Assembly (NCBI GenBank): GCA_019358895.1
Contig: JAHHIG010000016.1
Location: 62,001 to 126,000 of the forward strand
Reading direction: 5' to 3'
Source of the DNA: Tildeniella nuda ZEHNDER 1965/U140
GTDB lineage: Bacteria; Cyanobacteriota; Cyanobacteriia; Leptolyngbyales; Leptolyngbyaceae
DNA: 64,000 bases
The position numbers and the translations under genes were made by a program. Positions 9,161-18,312 of the stretch are shown here, piece after piece. The notes below the pieces were generated by a model that did not search any database, was not told where the DNA came from, and worked only from the letters and a program-made list of their open reading frames with translations. Each line of letters starts with the position of its first letter. The first letter of the stretch is position 1.

Positions 9161-10204
9161 ATGACTTTAAACGCCTGTCCCGCGCTGCCCGATCGTCGAA
9201 CCCGCGTCCTACTTATTTGTGGGCTTAGCTGTGTTGGAGTGAGTCTACTGAGCAGCATGGCGCTGGCTCAAGGGGCAACCGATGCGGTGCAGATAGCCTC
9301 ACCTGCTGTTTCTCCAGTAGAGGTTAGTCCTTCAGTGACGGCTCCTGTAGCGTTGCCAAGCACAGAAGCGGCAATACCGCATTTGGTGGTGACACCGACA
9401 GCACCGGAGAAGATCGTACAGCCAAGCATCGTACAGCCAAGCCCAACCAACTCCCGTCCCGACGATGGCTACGACGCACCAACCTCGATCGTGCTGACGG
9501 AACGCTCAACGGGATGCCGTGCCGTCTTGCAGAGTGGGCAAGTGTTAGAGGGAAGTCCGTGTGCCTTAGACGAACGGCGGCAGACACCCAAAGCGTCGAT
9601 CGCGTCAGGTGGCTTACCAGCGGTTAGCGTCAGCGCTTTGGCGAGTGTGACTGGACTTGGAACGAGTGCCTCCCCTACCTGGCAAGCGTATTACAAACGT
9701 ACAGCACGTCCGTCTGGACGGTTGGGAAATGGCAACATTCGCCTTATATTTCCGCTCTCAATTCCAGCTCCCATCTCCTCCCTTTTCGGTTGGCGTGTGC
9801 ATCCTGTGACGGGCGCACAGCGGTTTCATTCGGGCACCGATTTAGCAGCACCGCTGGGCACACCCGTTTTAGCAGCTTATGCTGGCAAAGTGGCGATCGC
9901 TGATTTTCTAGGTGGCTATGGTCTTGCCGTTGCCCTCGATCACAACAAAGGCACACAGGGAACCGTTTATGCTCATCTTTCCGAAATCTTCGTCAAGCCG
10001 GGGGAATGGGTCAAGCAGGGCATGGTGATTGGTCGCGTGGGTAGCACAGGGCTGTCTACTGGACCTCACCTACACTTTGAGTTTCGTCAACTGACTCCCG
10101 AAGGCTGGGTCGCTATGGATGCAGGGGCACAGTTAGAATACGCGTTGGCGCAGCTAGTGACAGCCATGCAGGTCGCTCAAGCAAAGGCAGCACCAAAGGG
10201 TTAG
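9161..10204 (+). CDS. Exported M23 family metallopeptidase
   Basis: Start set at ATG 9161, where a typical signal peptide begins (charged stretch RRTR, hydrophobic VLLICGLSCVGVSLLSS, ALA-type cleavage before QG). A Pro/Thr-rich linker follows, then the lysostaphin-type fold from about residue 205: FGWRVHPVTGAQRFHSGTDLAAP gives the first zinc His and Asp, and GLSTGPHLHFEFR the HxH ligand. Members cut peptide crossbridges of peptidoglycan or act as division activators of the NlpD/EnvC sort. An in-frame ATG 84 bases upstream would put 28 extra residues before the signal peptide and is less likely. The gene is monocistronic. Confidence 0.88.
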   Translation: MTLNACPALPDRRTRVLLICGLSCVGVSLLSSMALAQGATDAVQIASPAVSPVEVSPSVTAPVALPSTEAAIPHLVVTPTAPEKIVQPSIVQPSPTNSRPDDGYDAPTSIVLTERSTGCRAVLQSGQVLEGSPCALDERRQTPKASIASGGLPAVSVSALASVTGLGTSASPTWQAYYKRTARPSGRLGNGNIRLIFPLSIPAPISSLFGWRVHPVTGAQRFHSGTDLAAPLGTPVLAAYAGKVAIADFLGGYGLAVALDHNKGTQGTVYAHLSEIFVKPGEWVKQGMVIGRVGSTGLSTGPHLHFEFRQLTPEGWVAMDAGAQLEYALAQLVTAMQVAQAKAAPKG

Positions 10205-10373
10205 GGCGCGTCATCAATTAGCTCTAAAACCTTGCGGTATCAGCCTGATCGCGCCCGCCCCAACACATCAGGCTAGGGGCTTGAACCCTTGCTGCAAGTC
10301 ATGTGTAGTGGTCATTGATGACAGCCCATAGTCAATAACCAGAGGGCAAACCGTATGGTGAGAACACCGCTCT

Positions 10374-10799
10374 TCAGGAAAGACGCAGCAGTGAAGCTGG
10401 CAAGTTAAGGTGACGCTCGATCGCGGCTGCCAGGGTTTCCATCTCATAGGGCTTGCAAACATAGCCATCACAGCCTGAAGCAAGCGCCAAGTCTTGATCG
10501 AGCGATCGAGCCATTGCTGTCACAGCAATAATCGGAATCTTCTGCGTCTGAGGCATTTCCCTTAGACGGCGCGCAACCTCAAAGCCATCCATTTCAGGCA
10601 GCATGATGTCTAACAGAATCAAGTCTGGCTCGTACGTTTCAGCCAATGACAGTGCTGTTTGACCATCCTGGGCGCTGAGCACGGTGCAGTCGAGCAACTG
10701 TAGCAATTGGTAATTGACGAGCAACAGGTTATCTTGATCGTCATCAACGACTAGAATCTTTACCTGAGCACCGATCGCAGGGGAAGGTTGGATATCCAT
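10374..10799 (-). CDS. Stand-alone response regulator receiver (CheY-like)
   Basis: 141 residues, a single receiver domain. ILVVDDDQDN gives the acidic pocket, LILLDIMLPEMDG the phospho-accepting Asp near residue 62, AVTA the Thr/Ser, and YVCKPYE the Lys-Pro. There is no output domain, so it works through partners. No kinase is adjacent; the hybrid kinase at 19290-23561 and others elsewhere are possible donors. ATG at 10799. Confidence 0.92.
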   Translation of the reverse strand: MDIQPSPAIGAQVKILVVDDDQDNLLLVNYQLLQLLDCTVLSAQDGQTALSLAETYEPDLILLDIMLPEMDGFEVARRLREMPQTQKIPIIAVTAMARSLDQDLALASGCDGYVCKPYEMETLAAAIERHLNLPASLLRLS

Positions 10800-11179
10800 A
10801 CTCCTTTCAGCAAAAACGCAGTCTCTGAAAAAGGAAGGACGAAGTTCTTTAAGCGGCTAGACGGCGCTCTCAATGACTCATCTTAGTGCAAACACCAGGT
10901 TGTATCGCTGTGACCTCAGACAGTGCAACAAGCTAGTGAAGCTGAGACTTATTTCTAAAATTATACATTCAGCTACATTTTAGAGCATGATCTTAAACGA
11001 AGCAATTAAAAACGGATAGCTTCTGAGTAAAAATAAGCCCTCTGTAGAAGATTAGCCTGTAGTTACTTTCTGGCGGTTATTGGGCTAAAAGTTGAGATTA
11101 CTCTTGCGATATGTGGCTTAAACAGTCTAATCTCACTTATCTGCCATATCAAGATTATTTCCTTCGTCATCAGCCATCT
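10800..11179. other. Intergenic region, nothing definite
   Basis: Divergent spacer between the receiver gene and the DUF2294 gene. AT-rich towards 10950-11060. It must hold two promoters, but no convincing -10/-35 pair, repeat or hairpin stands out. Confidence 0.4.
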
Positions 11180-11572
11180 ATGAGTACTAAACTTCCCACA
11201 CGCGGTCAGCTCGAACGATCGCTTTCCCAACGCATTCGAGCACTTTATCTTAGCCAGCTAGGGCATCGCGTGAGCGAAGTGGACTGCGAACTTTTAGAGG
11301 CAAAGATTGCGATCGTCCTGGAGCAATCAGTGACTCAACCAGAGCAGCTTTTAGTCGGACAGGGTGAAGATGAGCTAGTCGAGGAACTTCATGATGAACT
11401 GGATGAGGCGATTCGACCACACCTGAAGAACTTAATCGAGGAGATTGTGGGAGTTCCTGTCATTGATTTGTTGAGCGATGCCACCCTTGAAACCGAGCGC
11501 ACGGGTATCATCGCCATTCTTGCAGAAGCTCCACAACTCCGTGATGCGGTCAACACTGCTTCTACGAAGTAA
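11180..11572 (+). CDS. DUF2294 (MpsC-like) domain protein
   Basis: 130 residues from the ATG at 11180 (MSTKLPTRGQLERSLSQRI), preferred over an ATG 23 codons upstream because the family starts at the GQLER block. Features are the N-terminal helix with a Gly and Arg-rich motif, a central acidic helix (DELVEELHDELDEAIRPHL) and IGVPVIDLLSDATLETERTGIIAIL at the end, all typical of DUF2294. The family includes MpsC of a sodium-related membrane-potential system in Gram positives; the cyanobacterial role is unknown. Soluble, no signal peptide. Confidence 0.75.
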   Translation: MSTKLPTRGQLERSLSQRIRALYLSQLGHRVSEVDCELLEAKIAIVLEQSVTQPEQLLVGQGEDELVEELHDELDEAIRPHLKNLIEEIVGVPVIDLLSDATLETERTGIIAILAEAPQLRDAVNTASTK

Positions 11573-11830
11573 ACCTGCGCGGCAGACGTTTAACATAGCG
11601 GGTGTTGCTGAATTGATGTATGAATGCCTCAACTTGCCCACGCTTTTGGAAGCAAGCGACACCCTAGCTCTCTTCCAAAAGGAGAGGGAACAAAAGTTCT
11701 ATCAGTTAACCAGCGGTTCAGTCTTGACGCATCACTTTGCGGCTCCCAAAGACAACGCCTGCGTTTATCCGTCGGAACGCGACGCGAACAATCGCTTCTA
11801 ACCGAGAAGTATTGGGTTAAACTGTCCTTC
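11573..11830. other. Intergenic DNA with dispersed-repeat character
   Basis: No gene supported. The segment 11600-11640 (ggtgttgctgaattgatgta) and 11665-11700 (ctctcttccaaaaggagag) look like small dispersed cyanobacterial repeats. Two overlapping open frames here have biased, Arg/Ser-rich translations without family resemblance. Confidence 0.45.
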
Positions 11831-12008
11831 TTAGAGGATGTTTTAAAAGTCCAGATGCGTGTAGCTCTGGCGACTGAAGTCGCGGCTACACGCACAAAAC
11901 CTGCCTACGCAGGTTCCAAAACTCTCGTGCTGAGGTAGTCCGCGCAGGCGGACTTTGTTGATGTAGTCGCGGTTTTAACCGCCAGACACTTTTCAAACAG
12001 CCTCTTAG
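11831..12008. mobile_element. MITE-like element, copy 2
   Basis: About 178 bases. Left end TTAGAGGATGTTTTAAAAGT; right end read inward CTAAGAGGCTGTTTGAAAAG. Ends match copy 1 at 7312-7493 in reversed orientation, one end TAGAGG and the other TAAGAGG in both. The core differs from copy 1: it is a palindromic repeat with aacctgcctacgcaggtt and ccgcgcaggcggactttg, related to the repeat at 13810-13915. Confidence 0.75.
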
Positions 12009-12032
12009 TTAATCACCGACGATTTAACGCTT

Positions 12033-13325
12033 GTGCCGCCTTTGGATGCTCCCGCCGCTACAACAAAACAAGCCCGCTATCGTAGTGAAATCAACCAGCT
12101 TTTTACTGCTGACCACGCGGCACACAACTGGTACAGGTTCGTGCTTTCCTTTCCACCCCATCTGGTGCGGGAGTATCTGCAACGCTTTGGGGTGACATCG
12201 GAGCATCGGGTATTAGATCCGTTTTGCGGGACGGGCACAACGGTTGTGGAATGTAAAAAGTTGGGTATTCCCAGCGTGGGGGTTGAGGCGAACCCAATGG
12301 CGCATTTTGCTGGGCAGGTAAAAGTCGATTGGTGCCCCGATCCCGATCGCCTGCTTGCCCATGCCACGCAAGTAGCTGAAGCCACGATCGCGGAGTTAGA
12401 TCGCGCGATTGCGACTGAATGCCTGCGATCGTTGAACAGTGAGCAAGAAAAGCTGATCCTTAAGAACTCCATCAGTCCTCTCCCGCTGCATAAAACCCTG
12501 GTGCTGCTCGATCACCTCCAGCAGCAAGCGGATGCATCATTCTCTGACCACGAGCGTCTGGCTCTAGCCCAGTCGGTCGTTAACACCATCAGCAATCTAC
12601 ACTTTGGTCCTGAGGTCGGTGTTGGTCGTGCGAAGCTCGATGCACCCGTTGTTGACGTTTGGCTAGCCGCGATCGCCACCATTGCCAGCGATCTGCGTGA
12701 ATTGGGACAGTCTCCACCCGTAGAGGCGATCGTGCATCATGCCGACTCGCGCCAGTTACTGAGTGTTCTAGAACCACAGTCGATCGATGCCGTCATTACC
12801 TCACCACCTTATCCCAACGAGAAGGACTATACGCGCACTACTCGCTTAGAATCTGTGCTGCTGGGCTTCATTAAGGACAAAGCGGATCTGCGCTCCCTGA
12901 AGCAAGGACTGGTGCGGTCTAACACCAGAAATGTCTATACCGTCGATGACGACGATCGCTGGGTGGCTGAACAACCTGAAGTGCAACGGATTGCGAACGA
13001 AATCGAGGCTCGACGCATTGCCCTGGGTAAAACGAGCGGATTTGAGCGACTCTACGCGAGAGCGACCAGACTCTATTTTGGTGGGATGGCACGACATCTC
13101 GCAGAACTCCGACAGATTTTGCGCCCCGGTGCCCAACTTGCCTATGTGGTCGGCGATCAAGCGTCTTACTTACGGGTCATGATCCGCACGGGACAGATTC
13201 TGGCGGACATTGCGCGATCGCTCGGCTACGAAGTTGTGGCGATCGACCTCTTTCGGACGCGGCTTGCAACTGCCACCAATGAACAAATGCGAGAAGAGGT
13301 CGTTGTTTTGCGCTGGCGAGGGTGA
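12033..13325 (+). CDS. DNA methyltransferase, SPPY type, orphan
   Basis: 430 residues from a GTG at 12033 (an in-frame stop lies nine codons upstream, so no earlier start). Motif I, DPFCGTGTTVVEC, near residue 68 binds S-adenosylmethionine; the catalytic motif IV TSPPY is near residue 255; a late block RPGAQLAYVVGDQ resembles motif VI. SPPY is typical of N4-cytosine or some N6-adenine enzymes. Target cannot be read from sequence. No restriction endonuclease is adjacent, so it is either a solitary epigenetic or protective enzyme or a relic of a system. It lies between a MITE-like element and a repeat-rich tract, which suggests an acquired segment. Confidence 0.88.
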   Translation: MPPLDAPAATTKQARYRSEINQLFTADHAAHNWYRFVLSFPPHLVREYLQRFGVTSEHRVLDPFCGTGTTVVECKKLGIPSVGVEANPMAHFAGQVKVDWCPDPDRLLAHATQVAEATIAELDRAIATECLRSLNSEQEKLILKNSISPLPLHKTLVLLDHLQQQADASFSDHERLALAQSVVNTISNLHFGPEVGVGRAKLDAPVVDVWLAAIATIASDLRELGQSPPVEAIVHHADSRQLLSVLEPQSIDAVITSPPYPNEKDYTRTTRLESVLLGFIKDKADLRSLKQGLVRSNTRNVYTVDDDDRWVAEQPEVQRIANEIEARRIALGKTSGFERLYARATRLYFGGMARHLAELRQILRPGAQLAYVVGDQASYLRVMIRTGQILADIARSLGYEVVAIDLFRTRLATATNEQMREEVVVLRWRG

Positions 13326-13339
13326 GCGCTATCGTCTTG

Positions 13340-13591
13340 GAGACGCATTAAGTAACATGCCGATCTTGCTTTGCGTGATCGCGATCAAACTTTGTAACGT
13401 CACGATGTTGCTTTGTATGATCACGATGTTGCTTTGTATGATCGCGATCATACTTTGTAACGTCGCGATGTTACTTTGCGTGATCGCGATCGCACTAAGT
13501 AATGCGCCGATCTTGCTTTGTGTGGTCACGATGTTGCTTTGCATGATCGCGATGTTACTTTGTCTGATCACGATCGCGCTAAGTCATACCG
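13340..13591. repeat. 21-bp tandem array encoding heptads on both strands
   Basis: About twelve 21-bp units of the form cgatgttgctttgtatgatc(a/g), phased from 13361. A higher-order pattern is visible: the pair containing cactaagtaatgc then cgatcttgctttg recurs 147 bases (7 units) apart. Because 21 is a multiple of three, frames stay open: the minus strand from 13571 reads seven-residue repeats IAIxQSN (80 residues, GTG start), the plus strand reads a very hydrophobic Leu/Cys/Met repeat. The minus-strand heptad peptide is the more protein-like; neither is proven. Confidence 0.9.
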
Positions 13592-13635
13592 ACTTAAACA
13601 AGGCAGGACTGATTAAGCGTCAACGATCGCAGTTT

Positions 13636-13799
13636 AATACCACATCAAATTGCAAAGGCTACAGATCTTTTGCCCTCATCCCCAGCCCTTCTCCCCAGGG
13701 AGAAGGGAGCTAAAGGCAAAGTCCCTCGCCCCTTGGGAGAGGGATTTAGGGTGAGGGCGGATCGATTGATCTGTAGCGTCTATTTTTAGATTTGGTATA
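13636..13799. mobile_element. MITE-like inverted repeat element
   Basis: Ends are imperfect inverted repeats: left aataccacatcaaattgc...gctacagatc, right gatctgtagcg...agatttggtata. The inner part is a second inverted repeat, ccctcatccccagccctt against gagagggatttagggtgaggg, a sequence type common between cyanobacterial genes. No coding capacity. Confidence 0.7.
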
Positions 13800-13809
13800 G
13801 TTCGGTATT

Positions 13810-13915
13810 GTAGTGGCGGTTAAAACCGCCACTACAGAAACAAAACCGCCTGTGCGGGTTAAAACTTTGGCTGTCAGCCTGCGGAGGCAGACTTGGTTCA
13901 AGTAGGCGCGTCCAA
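13810..13915. repeat. Palindromic dispersed repeat
   Basis: Begins with a perfect 12-bp inverted repeat GTAGTGGCGGTT-aa-AACCGCCACTAC (13810-13835), then acaaaaccgcctgtgcgggtt and cctgcggaggcagacttggtt. The order and spacing of these blocks match the core of the MITE-like element at 11831-12008, but the TAGAGG ends are absent. Confidence 0.7.
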
Positions 13916-13927
13916 CTGCCAGCAACT

Positions 13928-16009
13928 CTAAAGTGGCACTAGGTGGGCAAGCACCTGCGCTTTACCCAGTTCACGTGCAAGGCGCTGTGCCTGGTGCTTG
14001 TAGAGCGGAACGGGCAAAATGCCTGGAAGTTGATTCATCCGATCGCGTGCCACGTTGATACTACAGCCAGAGATCCGCGCGATCGTGGTCGCACCATCAA
14101 ACAGAGCGTCTTTAGATAAGGCTTTGTCAATGCAGACCTGCCATTGACGGGGCAGCAGTTCACCGCGCTCAATCTGCTGCAAACTGTTGATGGTTGCCAG
14201 GACGACCAGACGATCGCCCACTTCCAGGCGAGTGTCATCCGATGGCAGCAAGCGGACAGAAGCCTGCGTCGATCGCTGGTGCAAGATCGGTACAGCACCG
14301 TAACCATAGGCAACCTCAGCCAGTAACTGTCCTTGTAGATGGTCATCTGGTGCAACGGTGTATTCAGTGACCAGAACCGTCTGTTCGTTCAGGCGAATCA
14401 GATTGAGCACGTTTTCACCAAAGGCTGTGGCGACAAACGCTTCCGCTGCTAGATCGTAAGCACACAGCACTTTTGCGTAGGGCAACAGGCGATCGATACT
14501 GGCACTAAACCGTGCATCAAACGTGCGAATCACCAGCGCACAATGAGGATTGGCAGCATGTACCATCAAGCCAAGCTCCAGGTTTGCCATTTCATCATCG
14601 GTTGCAATCACTACGCTTTTCGCCGTCGCCAAATTCACTTTCGTTAAAGTGTTAGTGAGTTCATTCACGACTAGCGGCATCTGAGGCAACAGGTTAGGAT
14701 CGACTGCCTGATTGCTAACCCCTATCAGCGGTTGCTTGATCTGCTGTAGAAACGTAGCAACCCGTCGCCCCACCCGACCCAAACCAATCAGCACCACATG
14801 GTCTTGCTGCGGCAACGGGGGGCGCTTTTTGGGCAATTGAAACTTGGCAGCTAAAAGTGTTTCGGTTAACAGCGCATAGAGTACCGCAATGGATGCTGTG
14901 CCTGCCATCATGTAGCTCAGATTCATCAACCGCATCCACAGAGGAATCGCATCTTGGGGGCTGAGAATGCCAAACACTGTGTCATACGAACCGAGCAGCA
15001 TGACCCCTGCTGTGTAGAATGCTTGAAGCCAGCCAACGCCGGGTTGCGCCAGCTTGAAAATCACAGTGCCACAGACTAACAGTAAGAGCATGGTACTGCC
15101 CACCACGATCGCCACTCGTTTGGTTTGCTGCTGCGCTGTAGCACGCCAGAATGACAGTAGCTTCTGCCGTAAGTAGCTGACCGACAGAACCTGTCGTCGC
15201 TTTTGCCAGAGGTGCTTGACACGACTTTCCGAGCGAGAGGCTAAAGCTGTCGTAGCGGCAAGATCGGCTAAATTTCCCGTGACTTCAACGTAGGCAACCA
15301 GATCACCCGCCTGTACTCTGGCATCTGGTTCCCATTGATGGAATTCTGTTGGCAACGGTTGGCTGTTTGGAATGTGGCTAAGCAATCGTCGGGTTGATGT
15401 GTTGAGTTCATGCAGCAGGCGCAAATCTCGCCAGCGGTGATCAGCGTCGATCGGCACTTTCACCACGCGCAGCAACGCTTCACCCAGATTGATAAAACCC
15501 CGCACTTCACTCGCCAGAGCCGCGATCGCAAAAGCAGGAGCAGGCAGTTGAGTGGCTTCAAACGCTACAAAATTACCCAGACTCTCACCCAATAGTGCAT
15601 TCAAATTTTGTTTTGCCGATCGCACCACCAGTCGCACCTCTGGATTGAGCAACCGAATAGCGAACGCTGCCTCAACATTGACCCGCTCATCACTCGTCAC
15701 CAGTAAGACCGCACGACAGGCGTGTATCTTTGCTTTCTCCAGGCTCTCTGGCTGACGGCAATCACCAATGACCAGATCATCCAGCAGTCCTGGCAGCTTT
15801 GTGCTCTCCCAGCTTTCCGGCATTGGGTTTGTGAGGGCACTCACAGGCACCTCAAATTCTTTGAGCACCATCGCGCAATACTGCCCCAAACTGCCGAGTC
15901 CGCAAACCAGAAAACGCGATCGCTCAGAGCAGTGAACGTTGTTGGGCGGGCGATCGTCTGTCTCAGAGGTATTTGCGCTCAACGGAGGCTCTGGTTCCTG
16001 TGGCAGCAT
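13928..16009 (-). CDS. Two-TM channel-like protein with tandem RCK (TrkA-N) domains
   Basis: 693 residues. Order: disordered N-terminus; first Rossmann RCK with GLGSLG at 37-42; TrkA-C-like region about 160-245; membrane helix 298-321; a pore-loop-like segment 329-348; membrane helix 362-386; second Rossmann RCK with GLGRVG at 409-414; second TrkA-C region ending near 640. RCK domains bind NAD(H), other nucleotides or ions and gate K+ channels. Unusually the pore segment reads TAGVMLLGSYDTVFG where K+ channels have TVGYGD, so selectivity may differ or the pore may be closed. One RCK lies before and one after the pore, as in few bacterial proteins. Single gene, no partner subunit beside it. 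Confidence 0.8.
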   Translation of the reverse strand: MLPQEPEPPLSANTSETDDRPPNNVHCSERSRFLVCGLGSLGQYCAMVLKEFEVPVSALTNPMPESWESTKLPGLLDDLVIGDCRQPESLEKAKIHACRAVLLVTSDERVNVEAAFAIRLLNPEVRLVVRSAKQNLNALLGESLGNFVAFEATQLPAPAFAIAALASEVRGFINLGEALLRVVKVPIDADHRWRDLRLLHELNTSTRRLLSHIPNSQPLPTEFHQWEPDARVQAGDLVAYVEVTGNLADLAATTALASRSESRVKHLWQKRRQVLSVSYLRQKLLSFWRATAQQQTKRVAIVVGSTMLLLLVCGTVIFKLAQPGVGWLQAFYTAGVMLLGSYDTVFGILSPQDAIPLWMRLMNLSYMMAGTASIAVLYALLTETLLAAKFQLPKKRPPLPQQDHVVLIGLGRVGRRVATFLQQIKQPLIGVSNQAVDPNLLPQMPLVVNELTNTLTKVNLATAKSVVIATDDEMANLELGLMVHAANPHCALVIRTFDARFSASIDRLLPYAKVLCAYDLAAEAFVATAFGENVLNLIRLNEQTVLVTEYTVAPDDHLQGQLLAEVAYGYGAVPILHQRSTQASVRLLPSDDTRLEVGDRLVVLATINSLQQIERGELLPRQWQVCIDKALSKDALFDGATTIARISGCSINVARDRMNQLPGILPVPLYKHQAQRLARELGKAQVLAHLVPL

Positions 16010-16087
16010 AACAGGTGTTTGGTGAAGAGCAAGTTAATCTCACCACTACTATGCCCAAGAACGCGTTAAATACCCACAAGTAAGGGA

Positions 16088-16140
16088 GGAGGGCTAAAGG
16101 CTAAAGGCTAAAGGCTAAAGGCTGAAGGCTGAAGGCTAAA
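16088..16140. repeat. STRR array (ggctaaa units)
   Basis: About seven tandem ggctaaa/ggctgaa units in the spacer between the channel-like gene and the response regulator gene, followed at 16166-16204 by ccctcac-type repeats. Confidence 0.9.
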
Positions 16141-16199
16141 AAGGGCATCAGAAGACTTAAATTGCGTCTTCTCCCTCACCCCCTCGCCCCCTCACTCTC

Positions 16200-16859
16200 T
16201 CAACCCAAATTCTCTAGGAGAGGCAAAAATGAGTTGGCAAAAAGCGCTGCTTGAGTGCGATCGCGCAGATGCAGGCGACTCAAGATATTGGTGACATAGT
16301 TTTTAACCGTGCTTTCAGCAATGTGGAGTGCTTCGGCAATTTCACGATTGTTTGCTCCTCCAGCAATCAGGCACAGCACTTCACGTTCTCTAGGGGTGAG
16401 TTCTGCCAATTCCTGGGGCAGCACGATCGGAGGTACGGCAGGTTCAGCAGGGGCTGAGAAGGCTTTTTCAAGCAAACCGGGTCCCAGTTGCGTATAGCCG
16501 CGATGGATCAAGCGAATGGCAAGCGCCACTTCATCTGAAGGGGTGTCTTTGAGCAGGTAGCCGTTTGCGCCAACGCGCATCGCTTGAGCAACATACTCAT
16601 CATCATCAAACGTGGTTAACACCAGAACTTTGGTGTTTGCAAATTTTTGGGTGATTGATTGGGTTGCTGCAACTCCATCCATACCGGGCATACGAATATC
16701 CATCAGCACCACGTCCGGTTGCAGCGTTTCGACCTGCTGAAGCGCTTTCTGACCATTCTCCGCTTCCCCCACCACCGTCAAATCGGGCTTCGACTCCAGC
16801 AAACTCCGCAAGCCCTGGCGAATAATGGTCTGATCGTCAACTAACAGGACGCGAATCAT
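16200..16859 (-). CDS. NarL/FixJ-family response regulator
   Basis: 219 residues: receiver 1-120 (VLLVDDQ, phospho-Asp in [13 protein letters not shown] near residue 54, LTTF, LKDT) and a LuxR-type HTH at about 150-210 ([39 protein letters not shown]). DNA-binding transcription factor. Start ATG overlaps the stop of the kinase gene by four bases (ATGA), so the two are translationally coupled and form one two-component system. Targets unknown; the Spy-like gene at 18313 is divergent from the operon and is a reasonable candidate. Confidence 0.94.
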   Translation of the reverse strand: MIRVLLVDDQTIIRQGLRSLLESKPDLTVVGEAENGQKALQQVETLQPDVVLMDIRMPGMDGVAATQSITQKFANTKVLVLTTFDDDEYVAQAMRVGANGYLLKDTPSDEVALAIRLIHRGYTQLGPGLLEKAFSAPAEPAVPPIVLPQELAELTPREREVLCLIAGGANNREIAEALHIAESTVKNYVTNILSRLHLRDRTQAALFANSFLPLLENLG

Positions 16860-18079
16860 AGGAACTGTCTCGATAAGGGTATGACCGCCGCAATCTGGCA
16901 GCCTGTTTGAGGTTGACTGGTAATGGTGAAGTGTCCGCCCAGGACGATCGCCCGCTCTCGCATTCCTTTCAAACCAAAGCCTGTCGTGTTTTGATCGGGG
17001 TGAAAACCAAAGCCATTATCTTCGACCAGCAAATGAACGCCGTCTGGTTTTTCCCAGAGTTGTAGGGAGACTTGGGTAGCAGCAGCGTGTTTGGCAATAT
17101 TGGTCAGCGCTTCCTGAAGAATGCGGTAAATGCCAGTGCTTACGTCACAGGGTAGGGGCGATCGCACCTCTAGAATGGTGTCTGGAATGATGCTTGTTGT
17201 TTGCTGAAAATTCTTGACTAGATAGGCGATCGCAGTCTCCAACGATTTTCCCCGCAAGGGATCAGATCGTAAAGTGGCAACCGATTGCCGGACTTCGTGC
17301 AGGGCACCAGAGCCAAGCTGTCTTGCTTCAGTGAGAAAGGTCTGCGTTTTCTCTGCCTCTGGCGGCAAAAAGAGCAGCGCGTTTTCAAGCTGAATGCTTT
17401 GTGCTGTGAGCAAGTGCCCTAATGAGTCATGAATTTCACGGGCGATCCGGTTGCGCTCTTGTAAGGTCGCCTGATTCTCAATGCGTAACGCATATTGGCG
17501 TAGTTGTTCATTGGCGGTTGCCAACTGCTCACGGCTTTCACGTTCTGCCAGCAGTGCATTCACCAGAAGCAGCACAAACCCCAGCGTGAGTCCAAAGGTC
17601 AGTGTGGCGTTTAACTTTAAGGTGAAGACCGTCATCCCATTTAGCTCTTGCATCATTGCATTAGCCGAGTGATGCGGCAGCGGAGGCATTCGGAAAAAAA
17701 TGGTCAGTACAAAAGAAAGGAAGGTTAGACCTGCAACCACTAGACGACCGCGTGGTTGAAACATGGCACAACTGCGAATCGCCACGATCAAATAAAGCAG
17801 CGGAAAGAGACCAACTCCACTGTTGAAAGGGTGTAGCAGAATAATCAACCCAAATTCCAGGCTGGTGTAGAGCAGCTTGACAACCAGCCGATCTTTAGGG
17901 ACGCATAACCCCATTAGTCCCAACACTACGATCGCTGGGATGGTAAGTAACGGCAACGGCGTAAACCGATTCATCGGGTTGGGCAAAAGTGAAGCCAGTA
18001 TAGCGATACCCAGCAAGAGCCACTCTAAGCAGAGAAGCAGACGAAAGACATTGCGCTGCACTGGAAACACCTGTTTCAC
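16856..18079 (-). CDS. Membrane sensor histidine kinase, HisKA_3 (NarX/DesK-like)
   Basis: 407 residues. Residues 10-180 hold about six hydrophobic helices with short loops and no large periplasmic domain, so the sensor is membrane-embedded as in DesK-type kinases (inference). Then a coiled segment, the HisKA_3 phospho-acceptor His217 in [12 protein letters not shown], and an HATPase domain ([11 protein letters not shown] box near 322, VEDNGFGF near 356, [10 protein letters not shown] near 372). Pairs with the NarL-type regulator overlapping its 3' end. Such systems often respond to membrane state or envelope stress. Confidence 0.93.
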   Translation of the reverse strand: MKQVFPVQRNVFRLLLCLEWLLLGIAILASLLPNPMNRFTPLPLLTIPAIVVLGLMGLCVPKDRLVVKLLYTSLEFGLIILLHPFNSGVGLFPLLYLIVAIRSCAMFQPRGRLVVAGLTFLSFVLTIFFRMPPLPHHSANAMMQELNGMTVFTLKLNATLTFGLTLGFVLLLVNALLAERESREQLATANEQLRQYALRIENQATLQERNRIAREIHDSLGHLLTAQSIQLENALLFLPPEAEKTQTFLTEARQLGSGALHEVRQSVATLRSDPLRGKSLETAIAYLVKNFQQTTSIIPDTILEVRSPLPCDVSTGIYRILQEALTNIAKHAAATQVSLQLWEKPDGVHLLVEDNGFGFHPDQNTTGFGLKGMRERAIVLGGHFTITSQPQTGCQIAAVIPLSRQFL

Positions 18080-18312
18080 AACCGTTAACCATCAGTAGTT
18101 TGACTTGTCTTTACTGTAGGTCACGAAGCCCTGTGCGACCAGAAACTAGCGTCATGGTTACTCATCATGAGTCATGACTATAGTACTGATCCAGTGCAGT
18201 ACTTCTGGGCTGAGAGAGTCAGGACTTCTGCTTCATGTGCAACCGATCGCACCCTTCTACGATGAACCCACGGTCTTCAATTTATCCACTGAAGACCGTA
18301 AGAGGTGCTCAC

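Noticed and set aside
11624-11938. 104-residue plus-strand open frame
   Set aside because: Runs across dispersed-repeat DNA into the MITE-like element; no ribosome site and no protein-like pattern.
13210-13713. 167-residue plus-strand frame with Leu/Cys/Met heptads
   Set aside because: Begins inside the methyltransferase gene in another frame and ends in a MITE-like repeat; composition is an artefact of the 21-bp array. The minus-strand heptad frame is the better of the two but also unproven.
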